Shown: in pieces, positions 8,658-17,222 of the stretch
Numbering within the stretch: position 1 is the stretch's first letter
How the letters are laid out: each line of letters opens with the position of its first letter
Source of the DNA: Pelagicoccus mobilis
Lineage (GTDB): Bacteria > Verrucomicrobiota > Verrucomicrobiia > Opitutales > Opitutaceae
Assembly: GCF_016595505.1 (NCBI RefSeq)
Contig: NZ_JAENIL010000038.1
Span: 1-64,000, forward strand
DNA length: 64,000 bases
Direction: 5' to 3'
The notes under the pieces: generated by a model
Told to the model about the DNA's origin: nothing
The model's input: the letters and a program-made list of their open reading frames with translations, nothing else
The model's database searches: none
Made by a program: the position numbers and the translations under genes

Positions 8658-10607
8658 CTATTTTCGAAACACCGCCACGAATCCACCGCCTTCCGCAAGG
8701 GATACGTCGATAGACTGGGAAGATTTCACTTTCTTAACCTCTCGTTTAAGAGGAACCGTCGTAGTCCACTGCTTCAGTGTCGCCTTTTGATTAATGCCTA
8801 GAGACTTCACATCCGCTGGATCCGCATCTAAGTCGTCACTCAAAATTTCCGCCTGATAGCGCCCTTTTCCGAGGAAACTTAAGTCGAGCGAGTACCCCTT
8901 CTGACTGCCTCCATTGACGACGCCCACATACCAATCATCACCTGAACGACGAGCGAAGGCTGAAAGCTCTCCGATCTCACTTCCCTCCAAAACACGAGTC
9001 TCATCCCATACTACCGGCATATCTCTGATCACGCCTGCCGCGAGACTCACATTCTTGCCTCGAAGCATCGTTTCAGGGTGCTCTGCATAAGACTGCAGGG
9101 CTGAGCTAAACGTTACCAGCGTCCCCAACTGGTGAGCCCAGGTAGTAGGTCCCGGATTGGTAAAAAGGATCGGAGTGTAGTCCGCTTGCCCAACCACAAA
9201 ACGGGTAAACGACAAAGCGGCATTGTGCGAAGCGGGCAATGGCCCTAGTTTATGCTTATTCACCTCTAACCCACGAATCCCCTCACGTGTCAGCTCATTC
9301 GGATACGTTCGCTCTTCCCCCGTGGAAGCGTGACAGCCGTGGAAGTTAATCACCAGCCTTCGCTTCGCCGAGTTTTCAAGGACTGCGATCTCGAAATCGA
9401 CAAGCTTCTTACTCTCCCCATTCATGAAGTCGATTTTGAGACCAACCACGCCTGCTTCGACCACCTTGTCAAAGTAGTCCCGCATTTGCTGATAGTCGTT
9501 AGCAGGGTCGTCGATATCGTTCGAATGAACCCATAGCCAAACGCCGACACCGACTCGCTTCCCATGGTCAGCCAGCTCCTTCATCTTCTGCCATGGCTGG
9601 TCCCAGTCCTTCCACCCGTCATCAACGGTTGAATACTCGAACCCGATTTCTGCTGCGAGGTCGATAAACTCATGCTGATCCTCCGGACTACCAAGACCAA
9701 TTGACTCCCAACTCCAGGCGCTTCTTCCCGGAACGATATAACTCGGGTCCGCAAACAAAGCCGTGTCAGGGGCTGGATTAAGATTATTGATGAAATCGCT
9801 GTTCACGAGCTCATTGAGGTCGTCAGCCAGAAGCGTCGCTCTCCAGGGAGTAACAACCGGGCCATCAACGTCGAAGCCTGCATCCCCTTCCGTGAAGTTC
9901 GCAACCACTGTGCGATTTCCAACTGCATCCAATCGCATCCCACTGTAATTGTAGGTCGCCGCTTTTGTAAGCACCGCGTAGCCGAGGTCGCCCGGCAGAT
10001 CACAAACTAAAGGTACTCCTTGTACCGATCCGAAAGGTTCCGGGGTAGCTGTATCCAAGGTTTCAATATCGGATTTCAACCATTCCCCAGCGTAAGATTT
10101 GAGCTTCCAGTCTCCTTGTAGACGCTCGAAGTACCAAACCTTCGATCCTCCAATCATCTTCCAACTGGAAGCCTCACCGTCTACATGGTGCGTTTCAAAA
10201 CCTGGCACGATATACCGGTACGCCACGCCATCGTCGTAAACCCGAAACTCTACTGAATAAACATCGCCACTGGCTTCATGCGTTACTGGATACGTCCAAA
10301 CCTTGTAGTGGTTGCGAGCATGAGGATCCGTCCCACGCGTCTCGTATGTTTCGTCCACGGACCCGACACGTGGAGCCCCGATGGTCGCACCTTCACCCAG
10401 ATCCACTCCGTCAATACTGATTCCGAGGCGAGAAGGCTCAACGACCTCATGGCCCTTGAACTCGACACTGTATTGCAGTACGGACGCTCCATCCGTATCG
10501 AATTCGACTTCGATGTTTCCACTGGGACTCGTCATCCGCTCCCCAGCATAGTTAATAGTCGCGACAGCAAGACCTGCTACTAGAATCGTTGCGCTTCTGA
10601 GTTTCAT
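8658..10607 (-). CDS. GH97 glycosidase, likely retaining alpha-galactosidase type
   Basis: This 649-residue protein has the GH97 layout: signal peptide (residues 1-21), an N-terminal beta-sandwich starting SPSGNIEVEF, a TIM barrel and a small C-terminal beta domain. GH97 enzymes split into inverting alpha-glucosidases, which use a catalytic Glu as base, and retaining alpha-galactosidases, which use an Asp nucleophile after a beta-strand. Here the strand reads GLKIDFMNG with Asp393 in that place, favouring a retaining alpha-galactosidase-type enzyme. TREGIRGLE carries candidate acid/base and calcium-binding glutamates. It sits between a GH43-like lipoprotein and a sulfatase, fitting removal of terminal alpha-galactose-type sugars in the periplasm. 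Length and start are normal for the family. Confidence 0.9.
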   Translation of the reverse strand: MKLRSATILVAGLAVATINYAGERMTSPSGNIEVEFDTDGASVLQYSVEFKGHEVVEPSRLGISIDGVDLGEGATIGAPRVGSVDETYETRGTDPHARNHYKVWTYPVTHEASGDVYSVEFRVYDDGVAYRYIVPGFETHHVDGEASSWKMIGGSKVWYFERLQGDWKLKSYAGEWLKSDIETLDTATPEPFGSVQGVPLVCDLPGDLGYAVLTKAATYNYSGMRLDAVGNRTVVANFTEGDAGFDVDGPVVTPWRATLLADDLNELVNSDFINNLNPAPDTALFADPSYIVPGRSAWSWESIGLGSPEDQHEFIDLAAEIGFEYSTVDDGWKDWDQPWQKMKELADHGKRVGVGVWLWVHSNDIDDPANDYQQMRDYFDKVVEAGVVGLKIDFMNGESKKLVDFEIAVLENSAKRRLVINFHGCHASTGEERTYPNELTREGIRGLEVNKHKLGPLPASHNAALSFTRFVVGQADYTPILFTNPGPTTWAHQLGTLVTFSSALQSYAEHPETMLRGKNVSLAAGVIRDMPVVWDETRVLEGSEIGELSAFARRSGDDWYVGVVNGGSQKGYSLDLSFLGKGRYQAEILSDDLDADPADVKSLGINQKATLKQWTTTVPLKREVKKVKSSQSIDVSLAEGGGFVAVFRK

Positions 10608-10665
10608 TTTCGACGTAGGTGGTGCGCCTTCGAGTATGAAGGCTGATATTGTAGTTAGCGTGAAA

Positions 10666-10703
10666 GGCGCTTCTCGAGAAAAGGGGTACTTCGAGAAAAC
10701 GCC
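10666..10703. other. Imperfect inverted repeat upstream of GH97
   Basis: In the 123-base gap between the GH43-like gene and GH97, GGCG..TTCTCGAG and TCGAGAA..CGCC form an imperfect hairpin with a loop around AAAAGGGGTAC. It may be an intercistronic terminator or processing site. Nothing else is obvious in the gap. Confidence 0.3.
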
Positions 10704-10730
10704 CGTAAGTTAAAATTCGTCAGACGCGGA

Positions 10731-11831
10731 TCAATCGTAAGTGATCGGGATCTGAACGTTGTAAGACATGCGAACGTTGTTCTCGTCGTATATGTCTCCT
10801 GCACAGAGCAAGGCGATGGGTTTGCCATCTTCGATAAAGACCTGTGGGCGCTCGAGATGATCGAGTCGTTCTACCGTTCCATCTTCCCACTCGATCGTAC
10901 GATCTGAAACGTGGAAATGCTTGGCCGGGTCCCATTGAAAACCATCTTCGGATTGGTAATGTACGAGCGAGAATTCGCGATGCGTCTTACCTGTCTCTTC
11001 GTTCTTCAAATGTTGGATACGCTTAACGATCGCGCGATACTTGCCGTCCTGGTGCCAGATGTAGGGGTCCTCAGCTGGGAAACGTTCCCCTGGGACCTTG
11101 AACGTCGGCTTGTCATGCTTCACAAAAGGTCCAGTCGGGCTATCCGAGTTAGCGATTCCGTGCAACACCGGCCCACCCTGAGGTAGCGGATACTCCTGGC
11201 CAACAATCTTGTAGACCATGAGGAAACCACCATCTGGTCTCTGCACGATAGAAGGATTAGAAGTGCAAAGGGAATCTAAAGCCTCCTTTTCCGGACTGAT
11301 ATCGATGAGAGGTTCATCAAAACGCTTCCATGGACCGTAAGGACTATCCGAGACAGCAACACCAATTCGCTGATTGTTGCGATGATCCCAATTGATGATA
11401 TGTTTGCCCGGGTAACCAATGATCTTTCCATCCCCCGTATTGCCCATGTAATAGATATAATACTTGTCCCCAAATTTTCTGACAGTGGGGTTATGCGTGC
11501 AAAGCCCATCCCAATACTCCTCACCTCGAGGCGGCAGCGCGACATCCTTAAACTCAAAAGGGCCAAATGGACTTTCGGATACCGCATGGGCAATTTCGGA
11601 ATCAGTCACCCAAGCCCAGCCCTTATCTCTTTCCCAACGGGAATAATACATATGGTAGAGGCCATCATCGCCCTTTACCAGCGAGCCTCCCCAAATACTC
11701 CAAGTATCGTCTTCAAACTTCGCGGTCATCGGGATCTTCCCGAACGTTACCTTGTAGTCCTTATCTTCAGTCTCGCTCTGACAGCCAACAAGTGCCAGGC
11801 CGAGAGCTAGAGTCGCTAAAACTGCTTTCAT
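10731..11831 (-). CDS. GH43/GH117-like beta-propeller lipoprotein
   Basis: This 366-residue lipoprotein (MKAVLATLALGLALVGC, lipobox Cys17) consists of a five-bladed propeller of the kind seen in GH43, GH117 and GH130. Repeated blade motifs are visible: GLYHMYYSRW, KYYIYYMGN, GGFLMVYK and GKYRAIV, each following an acidic or HNP-type active-site segment. Examples are THNPTV, RNNQRIGVAVSDSPYGPW and AEDPYIW. It is strongly similar to the protein at 19752-20840 and to the N-terminal domain at 22667. The family is usually annotated only as glycosyl hydrolase, and I do not recognise a characterised member. It lies 20 bases after a sulfatase and probably acts on the same oligosaccharide. Confidence 0.75.
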   Translation of the reverse strand: MKAVLATLALGLALVGCQSETEDKDYKVTFGKIPMTAKFEDDTWSIWGGSLVKGDDGLYHMYYSRWERDKGWAWVTDSEIAHAVSESPFGPFEFKDVALPPRGEEYWDGLCTHNPTVRKFGDKYYIYYMGNTGDGKIIGYPGKHIINWDHRNNQRIGVAVSDSPYGPWKRFDEPLIDISPEKEALDSLCTSNPSIVQRPDGGFLMVYKIVGQEYPLPQGGPVLHGIANSDSPTGPFVKHDKPTFKVPGERFPAEDPYIWHQDGKYRAIVKRIQHLKNEETGKTHREFSLVHYQSEDGFQWDPAKHFHVSDRTIEWEDGTVERLDHLERPQVFIEDGKPIALLCAGDIYDENNVRMSYNVQIPITYD

Positions 11832-11851
11832 CAGGGGTATTAACTATAATC

Positions 11852-13306
11852 TTATTTTTTGTAGAATGGATGCAGCTCTGAAGATTCAGGCTCTCTGAAA
11901 ACCCATGGTTTCCATTGCTCGAGTCGCTCCTTCCAGCCTTTTAGCGAACGAGTTGGAAACTCAGCGGACAGGCCACCAAAGCGAAATTCATTGGAAACAC
12001 CCTGGTCCTTGATACGGGAACGCCACGCGTAGAGCTCGGTGAGAAGTTCGTCCTTTATAGCCGCGTATTCGGGATCTCCTGACAAATTATTTAACTCATA
12101 CGGATCCTCGCTGAGATCAAACAACTCGAACTCCGGCTTGGACGAAGCAAAAAGTCTCATTTGATCCTCGTTGAGTTTTCCTTCCAGAAAGAGGACATTC
12201 ATTTCCGCCAGCATCGGGTAGCTATCCTCCTTGTAACCACTATACTGAAGCCAAGGGCGCTCGGGCATCAGATTGTGGATCAACTTAAACCGATCCGTTC
12301 TCACGCTACGCATAGCATCGTGAGTTGCTCCCATGCGACCACGCGCCGCGAACATGAACTCACGACCTGAGACCTCGCTGCTTAGAAGGTGTTTACCATG
12401 AAGCTCGTGTGGAGCCTCCACTCCTGCCGCATCCAAGATGGTGGCAGTAATATCGATGGTCTGGACCAGTTCCTCGCTCACTTGACCTGGGGCGATTTTT
12501 CCTGGCCAGCGTACGATCATGGGAACTTGCAAACCGGGTTCGTAAAGGAACTGCTTCCCGCGGAAGTGACAGCTTCCGTTGTCGCCAATCACAAAGACAA
12601 TGGTGTTCTCCGCAACGCCCTCGTCATCGAGACGCTTCAAGATTGCCCCGATCTCGCGATCACAAATCTGCATCTGCTCCAAGCCGTTTGCCCAATCTCG
12701 GCGATTGAATGGCGTATCCGCATAATAAGGCGGCAGCTCCACATCTTCGATACTGATAGGCCGTATCGTATCCCTTTTCCACTTACGGTGTGTCCCTTGC
12801 AGGGTGATCTGAGCGTAAAACGGCTGTCCAGGCTTGCGAGCCGACCAGTCTTTGCGCCCCATGAAGCCGAGGTCATCCGAGAAATTACAATCCGTCTTTC
12901 CCGACTGCATGAGCACCGTGTAGTAACCCGCATCACGCAAAAGCGCGGGCATCGGCTTCACCCCATAGGGCAACGGTTTTTTCTGGTCCTTAGACAAACG
13001 ATGCTGGTGGGCACCGATGTAATTCTGATGGAATCCGGTGATCATCGCCGAGCGGGAGGTCGAGCAAACCGGAGAAGTTCCCCAAGCATTTTTGTAGAGG
13101 ACGCCTTCGGCAGCAAGCTGGTCGCAGTGCGGCGTCTCCACTCCCTTGGTACCGTAACACCCCATGTCCGGGCCCCAGTCCTCTAGCATGATCCAAACGA
13201 AGTTGGGGCGCTCCGAAGACGCATTGAGAAGCGCTCCCGTTGCAAAGATGCTCAAAAAGCAGGCAACGATAGACTTCGACCAGATAGAAATACTCTCTCT
13301 TTTCAT
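11852..13306 (-). CDS. Type I sulfatase with CSTSR maturation motif
   Basis: This 484-residue exported sulfatase has an N-terminal signal (residues 1-30). The EDWGPDMGCYG segment gives metal ligands. The maturation motif reads CSTSRSAMITG with Cys81, so the usual proline two residues after the cysteine is a threonine; other core residues (Cys, Arg, Gly) are kept. VIGDNGSCHFRGKQ matches the family. It is the first gene of the block that runs down to position 59. Its 600-base upstream region holds a GTCAACAGTTGAC palindrome 115 bases before the ATG. The Pro-to-Thr change may affect recognition by the maturation enzyme but occurs in a clearly intact gene. Confidence 0.92.
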   Translation of the reverse strand: MKRESISIWSKSIVACFLSIFATGALLNASSERPNFVWIMLEDWGPDMGCYGTKGVETPHCDQLAAEGVLYKNAWGTSPVCSTSRSAMITGFHQNYIGAHQHRLSKDQKKPLPYGVKPMPALLRDAGYYTVLMQSGKTDCNFSDDLGFMGRKDWSARKPGQPFYAQITLQGTHRKWKRDTIRPISIEDVELPPYYADTPFNRRDWANGLEQMQICDREIGAILKRLDDEGVAENTIVFVIGDNGSCHFRGKQFLYEPGLQVPMIVRWPGKIAPGQVSEELVQTIDITATILDAAGVEAPHELHGKHLLSSEVSGREFMFAARGRMGATHDAMRSVRTDRFKLIHNLMPERPWLQYSGYKEDSYPMLAEMNVLFLEGKLNEDQMRLFASSKPEFELFDLSEDPYELNNLSGDPEYAAIKDELLTELYAWRSRIKDQGVSNEFRFGGLSAEFPTRSLKGWKERLEQWKPWVFREPESSELHPFYKK

Positions 13307-13420
13307 TAAATTTTTGGGATCAACACCACACTAGGGGAATCAGCAAGAAGCCGTTTTTGCACGCAGCCCCAAGCGTACGAAGCTTCACAATTGCCCCCTC
13401 TTGAATCCAACCTACGCATC

Positions 13421-13433
13421 GTCAACAGTTGAC
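13421..13433. promoter_or_regulatory. GTCAACnGTTGAC operator-like palindrome 1
   Basis: GTCAACAGTTGAC is a perfect inverted repeat with a one-base centre, 115 bases upstream of the sulfatase start at 13306. The identical 13-mer occurs at 19552-19564, with close variants at 22576 and 44831, all in upstream regions of catabolic genes. The binding protein is not identified. Confidence 0.6.
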
Positions 13434-13718
13434 CAGTTTTTACCCTCTTACAACCCTCTTAGAGCAAAACGGTTAAATCCCCAAACAGCTAAACTACAAT
13501 AATATGCAAATGAACAAGTCCTTTTGATACGCGCCTGATTTTTAAGATTAAGGTACATCATGATTCTGAGCGGAAGACGCTGATCGAGAATAGCAGCAGA
13601 ACTTGGCTGGCCTTCAATGCCACCCGACACACCAACTCCCCCCAAAAAGTTCATCGCCATTTTGCGGGGAGAGTTTCCTCCTTACGGAATCTACTGTAGG
13701 AAGAGCCCTTGTTCTTAT

Positions 13719-13758
13719 TGCGCAGTTTCATGTCGAACGTTCGACATAAAACTGCGCA
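13719..13758. promoter_or_regulatory. 40-base near-perfect palindrome
   Basis: The two 20-base halves are reverse complements except for one position (c at 13729 against t). The centre is GAACGTTC and the outer arms TGCGCAGTTT and AAACTGCGCA. It lies 155 bases beyond the stop of the minus-strand sulfatase ending at 13914. No T-run follows on either strand, so a standard terminator is unlikely. An operator, cruciform site or protein-recognition element are options. Confidence 0.7.
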
Positions 13759-13913
13759 CACTCACCTTTCACAATACACCATTGTAATAGACGAAACAGC
13801 CCGACAACACTCCTAGCGGACACTATCAAGTTGTCGCTTGCCAAACTAAGCCATTCTTTCCGCCGAAGATCATTTCTTGCCCTAACGCCAACGACCGACT
13901 CCACTCGCATGCT

Positions 13914-15467
13914 CTACCGGGACATCCACTCTAGCTGTTCCCAGCGGGCATCCCCATCATTTCGCTGCTTCGCGCCACGAGTGCTTCTACCAGCGTCAAC
14001 ATACTCTTCCAGAAGCGCCTTAAGCTCCGTAACTCGTTCAGGATGCTTTGAGTAGAGATTCAAGGTCTCACCTGGGTCTTTCGCGAGATTGTATAACTGA
14101 AAACGCGGAAGCCCCGCCATCTCGTCTGCCGTCTTTGGATAGGCCCAACCGCCGGAGCCCGGCCACAATACGAGTTTCCAATCTCCTTTCCGAATCGCGA
14201 ACCGTCCATCGCTTGAGTGCACGACTGTCGCTACTCTCTTCTCAGTATCCATCTTACCACCACGCAATACTGGCAAGAAGCTGAGGCTATCTTCAGCCTC
14301 TTGATCAGAGAGAGTTACCGAGCGTAGCTCTGCAAAGGTTGCCATAAAATCCACCGTCGAAATCGTCTCCGAACTTAGACTTCCCGCTTCCACTTCGCCC
14401 GGCCAGCTTACGATAAATGGGACACGGTGCCCGCCTTCATAAATGTCGAACTTCTTGCCGCGATAAATGTAGCTCCCCTTCTGCCCAGCCAACGGCAGCT
14501 CGTCATCGTCAAAATCCGCTCTCGGCAACTGCCCATTGTCGCTTGTGAATACGATAAGCGTTTTCCGCAAACGAGGGTCGCTCTCCACCGCCTGCAGAAC
14601 TTGCCCCACCATATCGTCTACCATCAGGACGAAGTCCCCGTATGCGTTCGTATTGCTTTTTCCGATATACTCTGAGGGCGGGATAATCGGAGCATGAGGA
14701 GCAGTCATGGCGAAGTACAAGAAGAACGGCTGATTCTCGCTCGCTTTTTCCTCGATGTAGGACACTGCTCGCCTTGTCAGCTCTGGAAGAACATCTACAT
14801 GCTTAAAGTCAGTGCCTATCGGCCCCTTTCGCCAAAAGGCCTTCTCGTCGTAATTCACAGACGTTGCCTCAGGAATCGAGGTAGGCATTCCATTTTCGAC
14901 GTAAACGAACGGAGGGGAAGACAAGGAAGCCATCAAGCCGAACGAATAGTTAAACCCATTCTCCTTCGGTCCAGAGCTCACCGGTTTCGAGAAATCGATT
15001 TTCGGAAAACGGCCTTCTTCGATGGCAAGCTCACGATCTTCAAGATAATGCCAATTCCAGCCGAGATGCCACTTTCCGATAAGAGCGGTCTCGTATCCGT
15101 TTTCAGACAACATTTCTGGCATCGTCAGACGTTCGTCGGCGATTAAAGGCCGCGAATACCCATTGAATCCACTGCTCTTCAAGCGGGTGCGCCAAGCATA
15201 GCGGCCCGTCATGATGCCATAACGTGTCGGCGTACACAGTGCGGCGTTCGAATGGGCATCCGTAAATCGCATTCCACTGGCTGCCAGGCGATCGATATGC
15301 GGCGTCTCCCAGGCTGAGCTTTCATTATAGGCTGAAACATCACCGATTCCTAAATCATCGGCCAAGATGATAATGATGTTCGGAGCCTCATTCGCTTCCG
15401 CAATTGCCTCGGAACGCAGAACCAGCAGCGCACAAACGACAAAACCTAACAAATTCAGGAACTTCAT
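13914..15467 (-). CDS. Type I sulfatase (arylsulfatase A-like)
   Basis: This 517-residue exported sulfatase has a signal peptide ending near Ala22-Ala24. LADDLGIGDVSAY supplies the metal-binding DD, and CTPTRYGIMTGRY carries catalytic Cys78. GKWHLGWNWHYLE, with the conserved Lys-Trp-His, and TSDNGQLPR complete the active site. It resembles the arylsulfatase A/GALNS group more than the iduronate-sulfatase group. It is the last gene of the DapA-enolase-symporter-sulfatase operon, three bases after the symporter. Its position with a sugar-acid pathway suggests that desulfation and uptake of one sugar are co-expressed. Confidence 0.94.
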   Translation of the reverse strand: MKFLNLLGFVVCALLVLRSEAIAEANEAPNIIIILADDLGIGDVSAYNESSAWETPHIDRLAASGMRFTDAHSNAALCTPTRYGIMTGRYAWRTRLKSSGFNGYSRPLIADERLTMPEMLSENGYETALIGKWHLGWNWHYLEDRELAIEEGRFPKIDFSKPVSSGPKENGFNYSFGLMASLSSPPFVYVENGMPTSIPEATSVNYDEKAFWRKGPIGTDFKHVDVLPELTRRAVSYIEEKASENQPFFLYFAMTAPHAPIIPPSEYIGKSNTNAYGDFVLMVDDMVGQVLQAVESDPRLRKTLIVFTSDNGQLPRADFDDDELPLAGQKGSYIYRGKKFDIYEGGHRVPFIVSWPGEVEAGSLSSETISTVDFMATFAELRSVTLSDQEAEDSLSFLPVLRGGKMDTEKRVATVVHSSDGRFAIRKGDWKLVLWPGSGGWAYPKTADEMAGLPRFQLYNLAKDPGETLNLYSKHPERVTELKALLEEYVDAGRSTRGAKQRNDGDARWEQLEWMSR

Positions 15468-15470
15468 AAA

Positions 15471-17216
15471 TTAAGCGGCAATTCTCTCGCTTGACTTCGA
15501 AGACTTCTCATCCGCGCGTCGCAAGAAATAGTAGACAACACCAGCCAAGGCCAGAACCACGAGCGAGAATGAGAGTAGAATTCCAGCGTCATCTTCGCTG
15601 ACCAGAGCCAGGATTCCCATAACGACGGAAATCATCAGCATGGAGATCACCACCATCTTTCCAGGTAAGGTGGACGCCTTAACTCTCTCGTGCTCTCTGA
15701 AGTTTTTCTTGAACTCCATCACACGTCCCCATCCGGCGTGTTCCTTCTGTCCCGTGATTTCCAGGAAGCTTAGAATCAGCAAGGGAGCAGCGATGCCTGC
15801 TAACAAGTCAACAATACGGGAGTTTCCTGCGATCCAATCAACAAGCCAGCTCAAGGCCTGAACATCCGTCAAAAATCCATCCCGCGAAAGTCCGAACTTG
15901 ATCAAGAATGCGGATACAAACCCCACAGAAACCGTTATCCAGATCGCTTTCGGGTCGATCTTCTTAGAGAACAAGCCCCAAAGCGTCGGCAACAACATCG
16001 GTCCCGAGAGCAAGGTGTTAATATCAATAATGAAGCTAGTGTACCCGTAACGTGGAATCAGAAGCGTGCCCGCAATTACAATACAGCCAAGGATCACTGT
16101 AACAAGACGTCCTATTGCCACAAGGCGTCGCTCGGAAGCATCCTTGTTAATCACTCGATGATAAACTTCAGTCGTGAACGCGCCCGCAAAGACATTCAAT
16201 CTCGTAGTCGCCATACTTGCAGTCGCCGAAGCCATCGCCGCAACCATCAAGCCCATCATACCGGCAGGAAGCACGAGTTGGCAGGAAAGTATGTAAGCCT
16301 GCTCTGGGTCAACTCCCTCGTTGAGCACTCGGTATACAAGCGGAGGAATCATCCAAATGACTGGACTCACCAGATAAAGGACACCGACGAGGTAGGCTGA
16401 CTTCTTTGCGTCCTTAGCTGTGGGCACACAGAGGTAACGTTGTACGAAGGTCCACTCGCCGCTGAGATTGAAGAAATTCACCAACATCCAACCAATAATG
16501 AACCACCAGGAAAAATCCGCCGCCACGGGGTGCAGAAATCCCTCAGGAGTTTGACTGATAAACGAGCCCCAGCCACCAGCTTCGCCCAAAATGAGTGGCA
16601 CAACAAAGATGACAGATATCGTAAGGATGACGAACTGCAGCACGTCCGTCATCAATACAGCCCATAAACCGCCAACGAACGTGATGATGATTACCATCAC
16701 GCACAAGGCTATCGATACGAGCGACACTGACAGATGCCCAGTTGATGGATCAGCGAGAAAGTGGCCAGCAGGCAAAGGCATCAATGTACATACAATCTTC
16801 GATAGAGCGTATACCGAACCACCCATTTGAAACAATTGAATCGTTCCCTTGTACCAAGTGTAGAATTGCACGACCGAACCACCAAAGCGCATCTGCAAAA
16901 ACTCTGGAGCTGAGTCGACGCCAAGCTTCTTCCAATAGCCTGCGACAAACCGCCCAACTAGTATGGCTGCAACTCCGTATCCAAGATTAATGACAATCGC
17001 AACGACACCGTAGCGATAGGCGATCCCGCCCCAGATGACAAACGTTCCCGCCGAAAACATGGTCATGAATCCAGAAAGCCCGGAAACCCACCAAGGAGAT
17101 TGACCTCCAGCTGAGAACATCTCCTTGGAGTTCTTCATGCGGCTGGCGAACACCATGCCAGCCGCCACGATCCCTAGAACATAAAGAAAGACAACGAGGT
17201 AGTCGATAGTCTGCAT
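15471..17216 (-). CDS. Sodium:solute symporter (SSS family)
   Basis: This 581-residue integral membrane protein with about 13 hydrophobic helices belongs to the SSS family, which couples solute uptake to sodium. The N-terminus (MQTIDYLVVFLYVLGIVAAG) is the first helix. AGGQSPWWVSGLSGFMTMFSAGTF is the conserved sodium-site region of helix 1, and GGLWAVLMTDVLQF is the typical helix 5-6 segment. It shares close overall design with the symporter at 43029-44747. It lies six bases after an enolase-superfamily enzyme and three before a sulfatase, so it probably imports the desulfated monosaccharide or sugar acid used by the aldolase pathway. The substrate is not determined by sequence. Confidence 0.92.
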   Translation of the reverse strand: MQTIDYLVVFLYVLGIVAAGMVFASRMKNSKEMFSAGGQSPWWVSGLSGFMTMFSAGTFVIWGGIAYRYGVVAIVINLGYGVAAILVGRFVAGYWKKLGVDSAPEFLQMRFGGSVVQFYTWYKGTIQLFQMGGSVYALSKIVCTLMPLPAGHFLADPSTGHLSVSLVSIALCVMVIIITFVGGLWAVLMTDVLQFVILTISVIFVVPLILGEAGGWGSFISQTPEGFLHPVAADFSWWFIIGWMLVNFFNLSGEWTFVQRYLCVPTAKDAKKSAYLVGVLYLVSPVIWMIPPLVYRVLNEGVDPEQAYILSCQLVLPAGMMGLMVAAMASATASMATTRLNVFAGAFTTEVYHRVINKDASERRLVAIGRLVTVILGCIVIAGTLLIPRYGYTSFIIDINTLLSGPMLLPTLWGLFSKKIDPKAIWITVSVGFVSAFLIKFGLSRDGFLTDVQALSWLVDWIAGNSRIVDLLAGIAAPLLILSFLEITGQKEHAGWGRVMEFKKNFREHERVKASTLPGKMVVISMLMISVVMGILALVSEDDAGILLSFSLVVLALAGVVYYFLRRADEKSSKSSERIAA

Positions 17217-17222
17217 AGTAAG

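Larger units (their letters stand above)
13307..13913. other. 607-base intergenic region with palindromes
   Basis: No convincing gene was found; a 70-codon minus-strand frame at 13448-13660 has no recognisable protein features. The region contains the operator-like site at 13421-13433, a 40-base palindrome at 13719-13758 and a smaller ACAAT/ATTGT inverted repeat at 13771-13785. It probably carries the 3' end of the sulfatase operon above it and the promoter of the sulfatase below. Confidence 0.6.

Noticed and set aside
9621-9633. ATCAACGGTTGAA, similar to the GTCAACnGTTGAC sites
   Set aside because: It lies inside the GH97 coding sequence and has weaker arms, so it is probably coincidental.
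13448-13660. 70-codon minus-strand frame in the sulfatase gap
   Set aside because: No family resemblance, no ribosome-binding site and no clear context; treated as chance.
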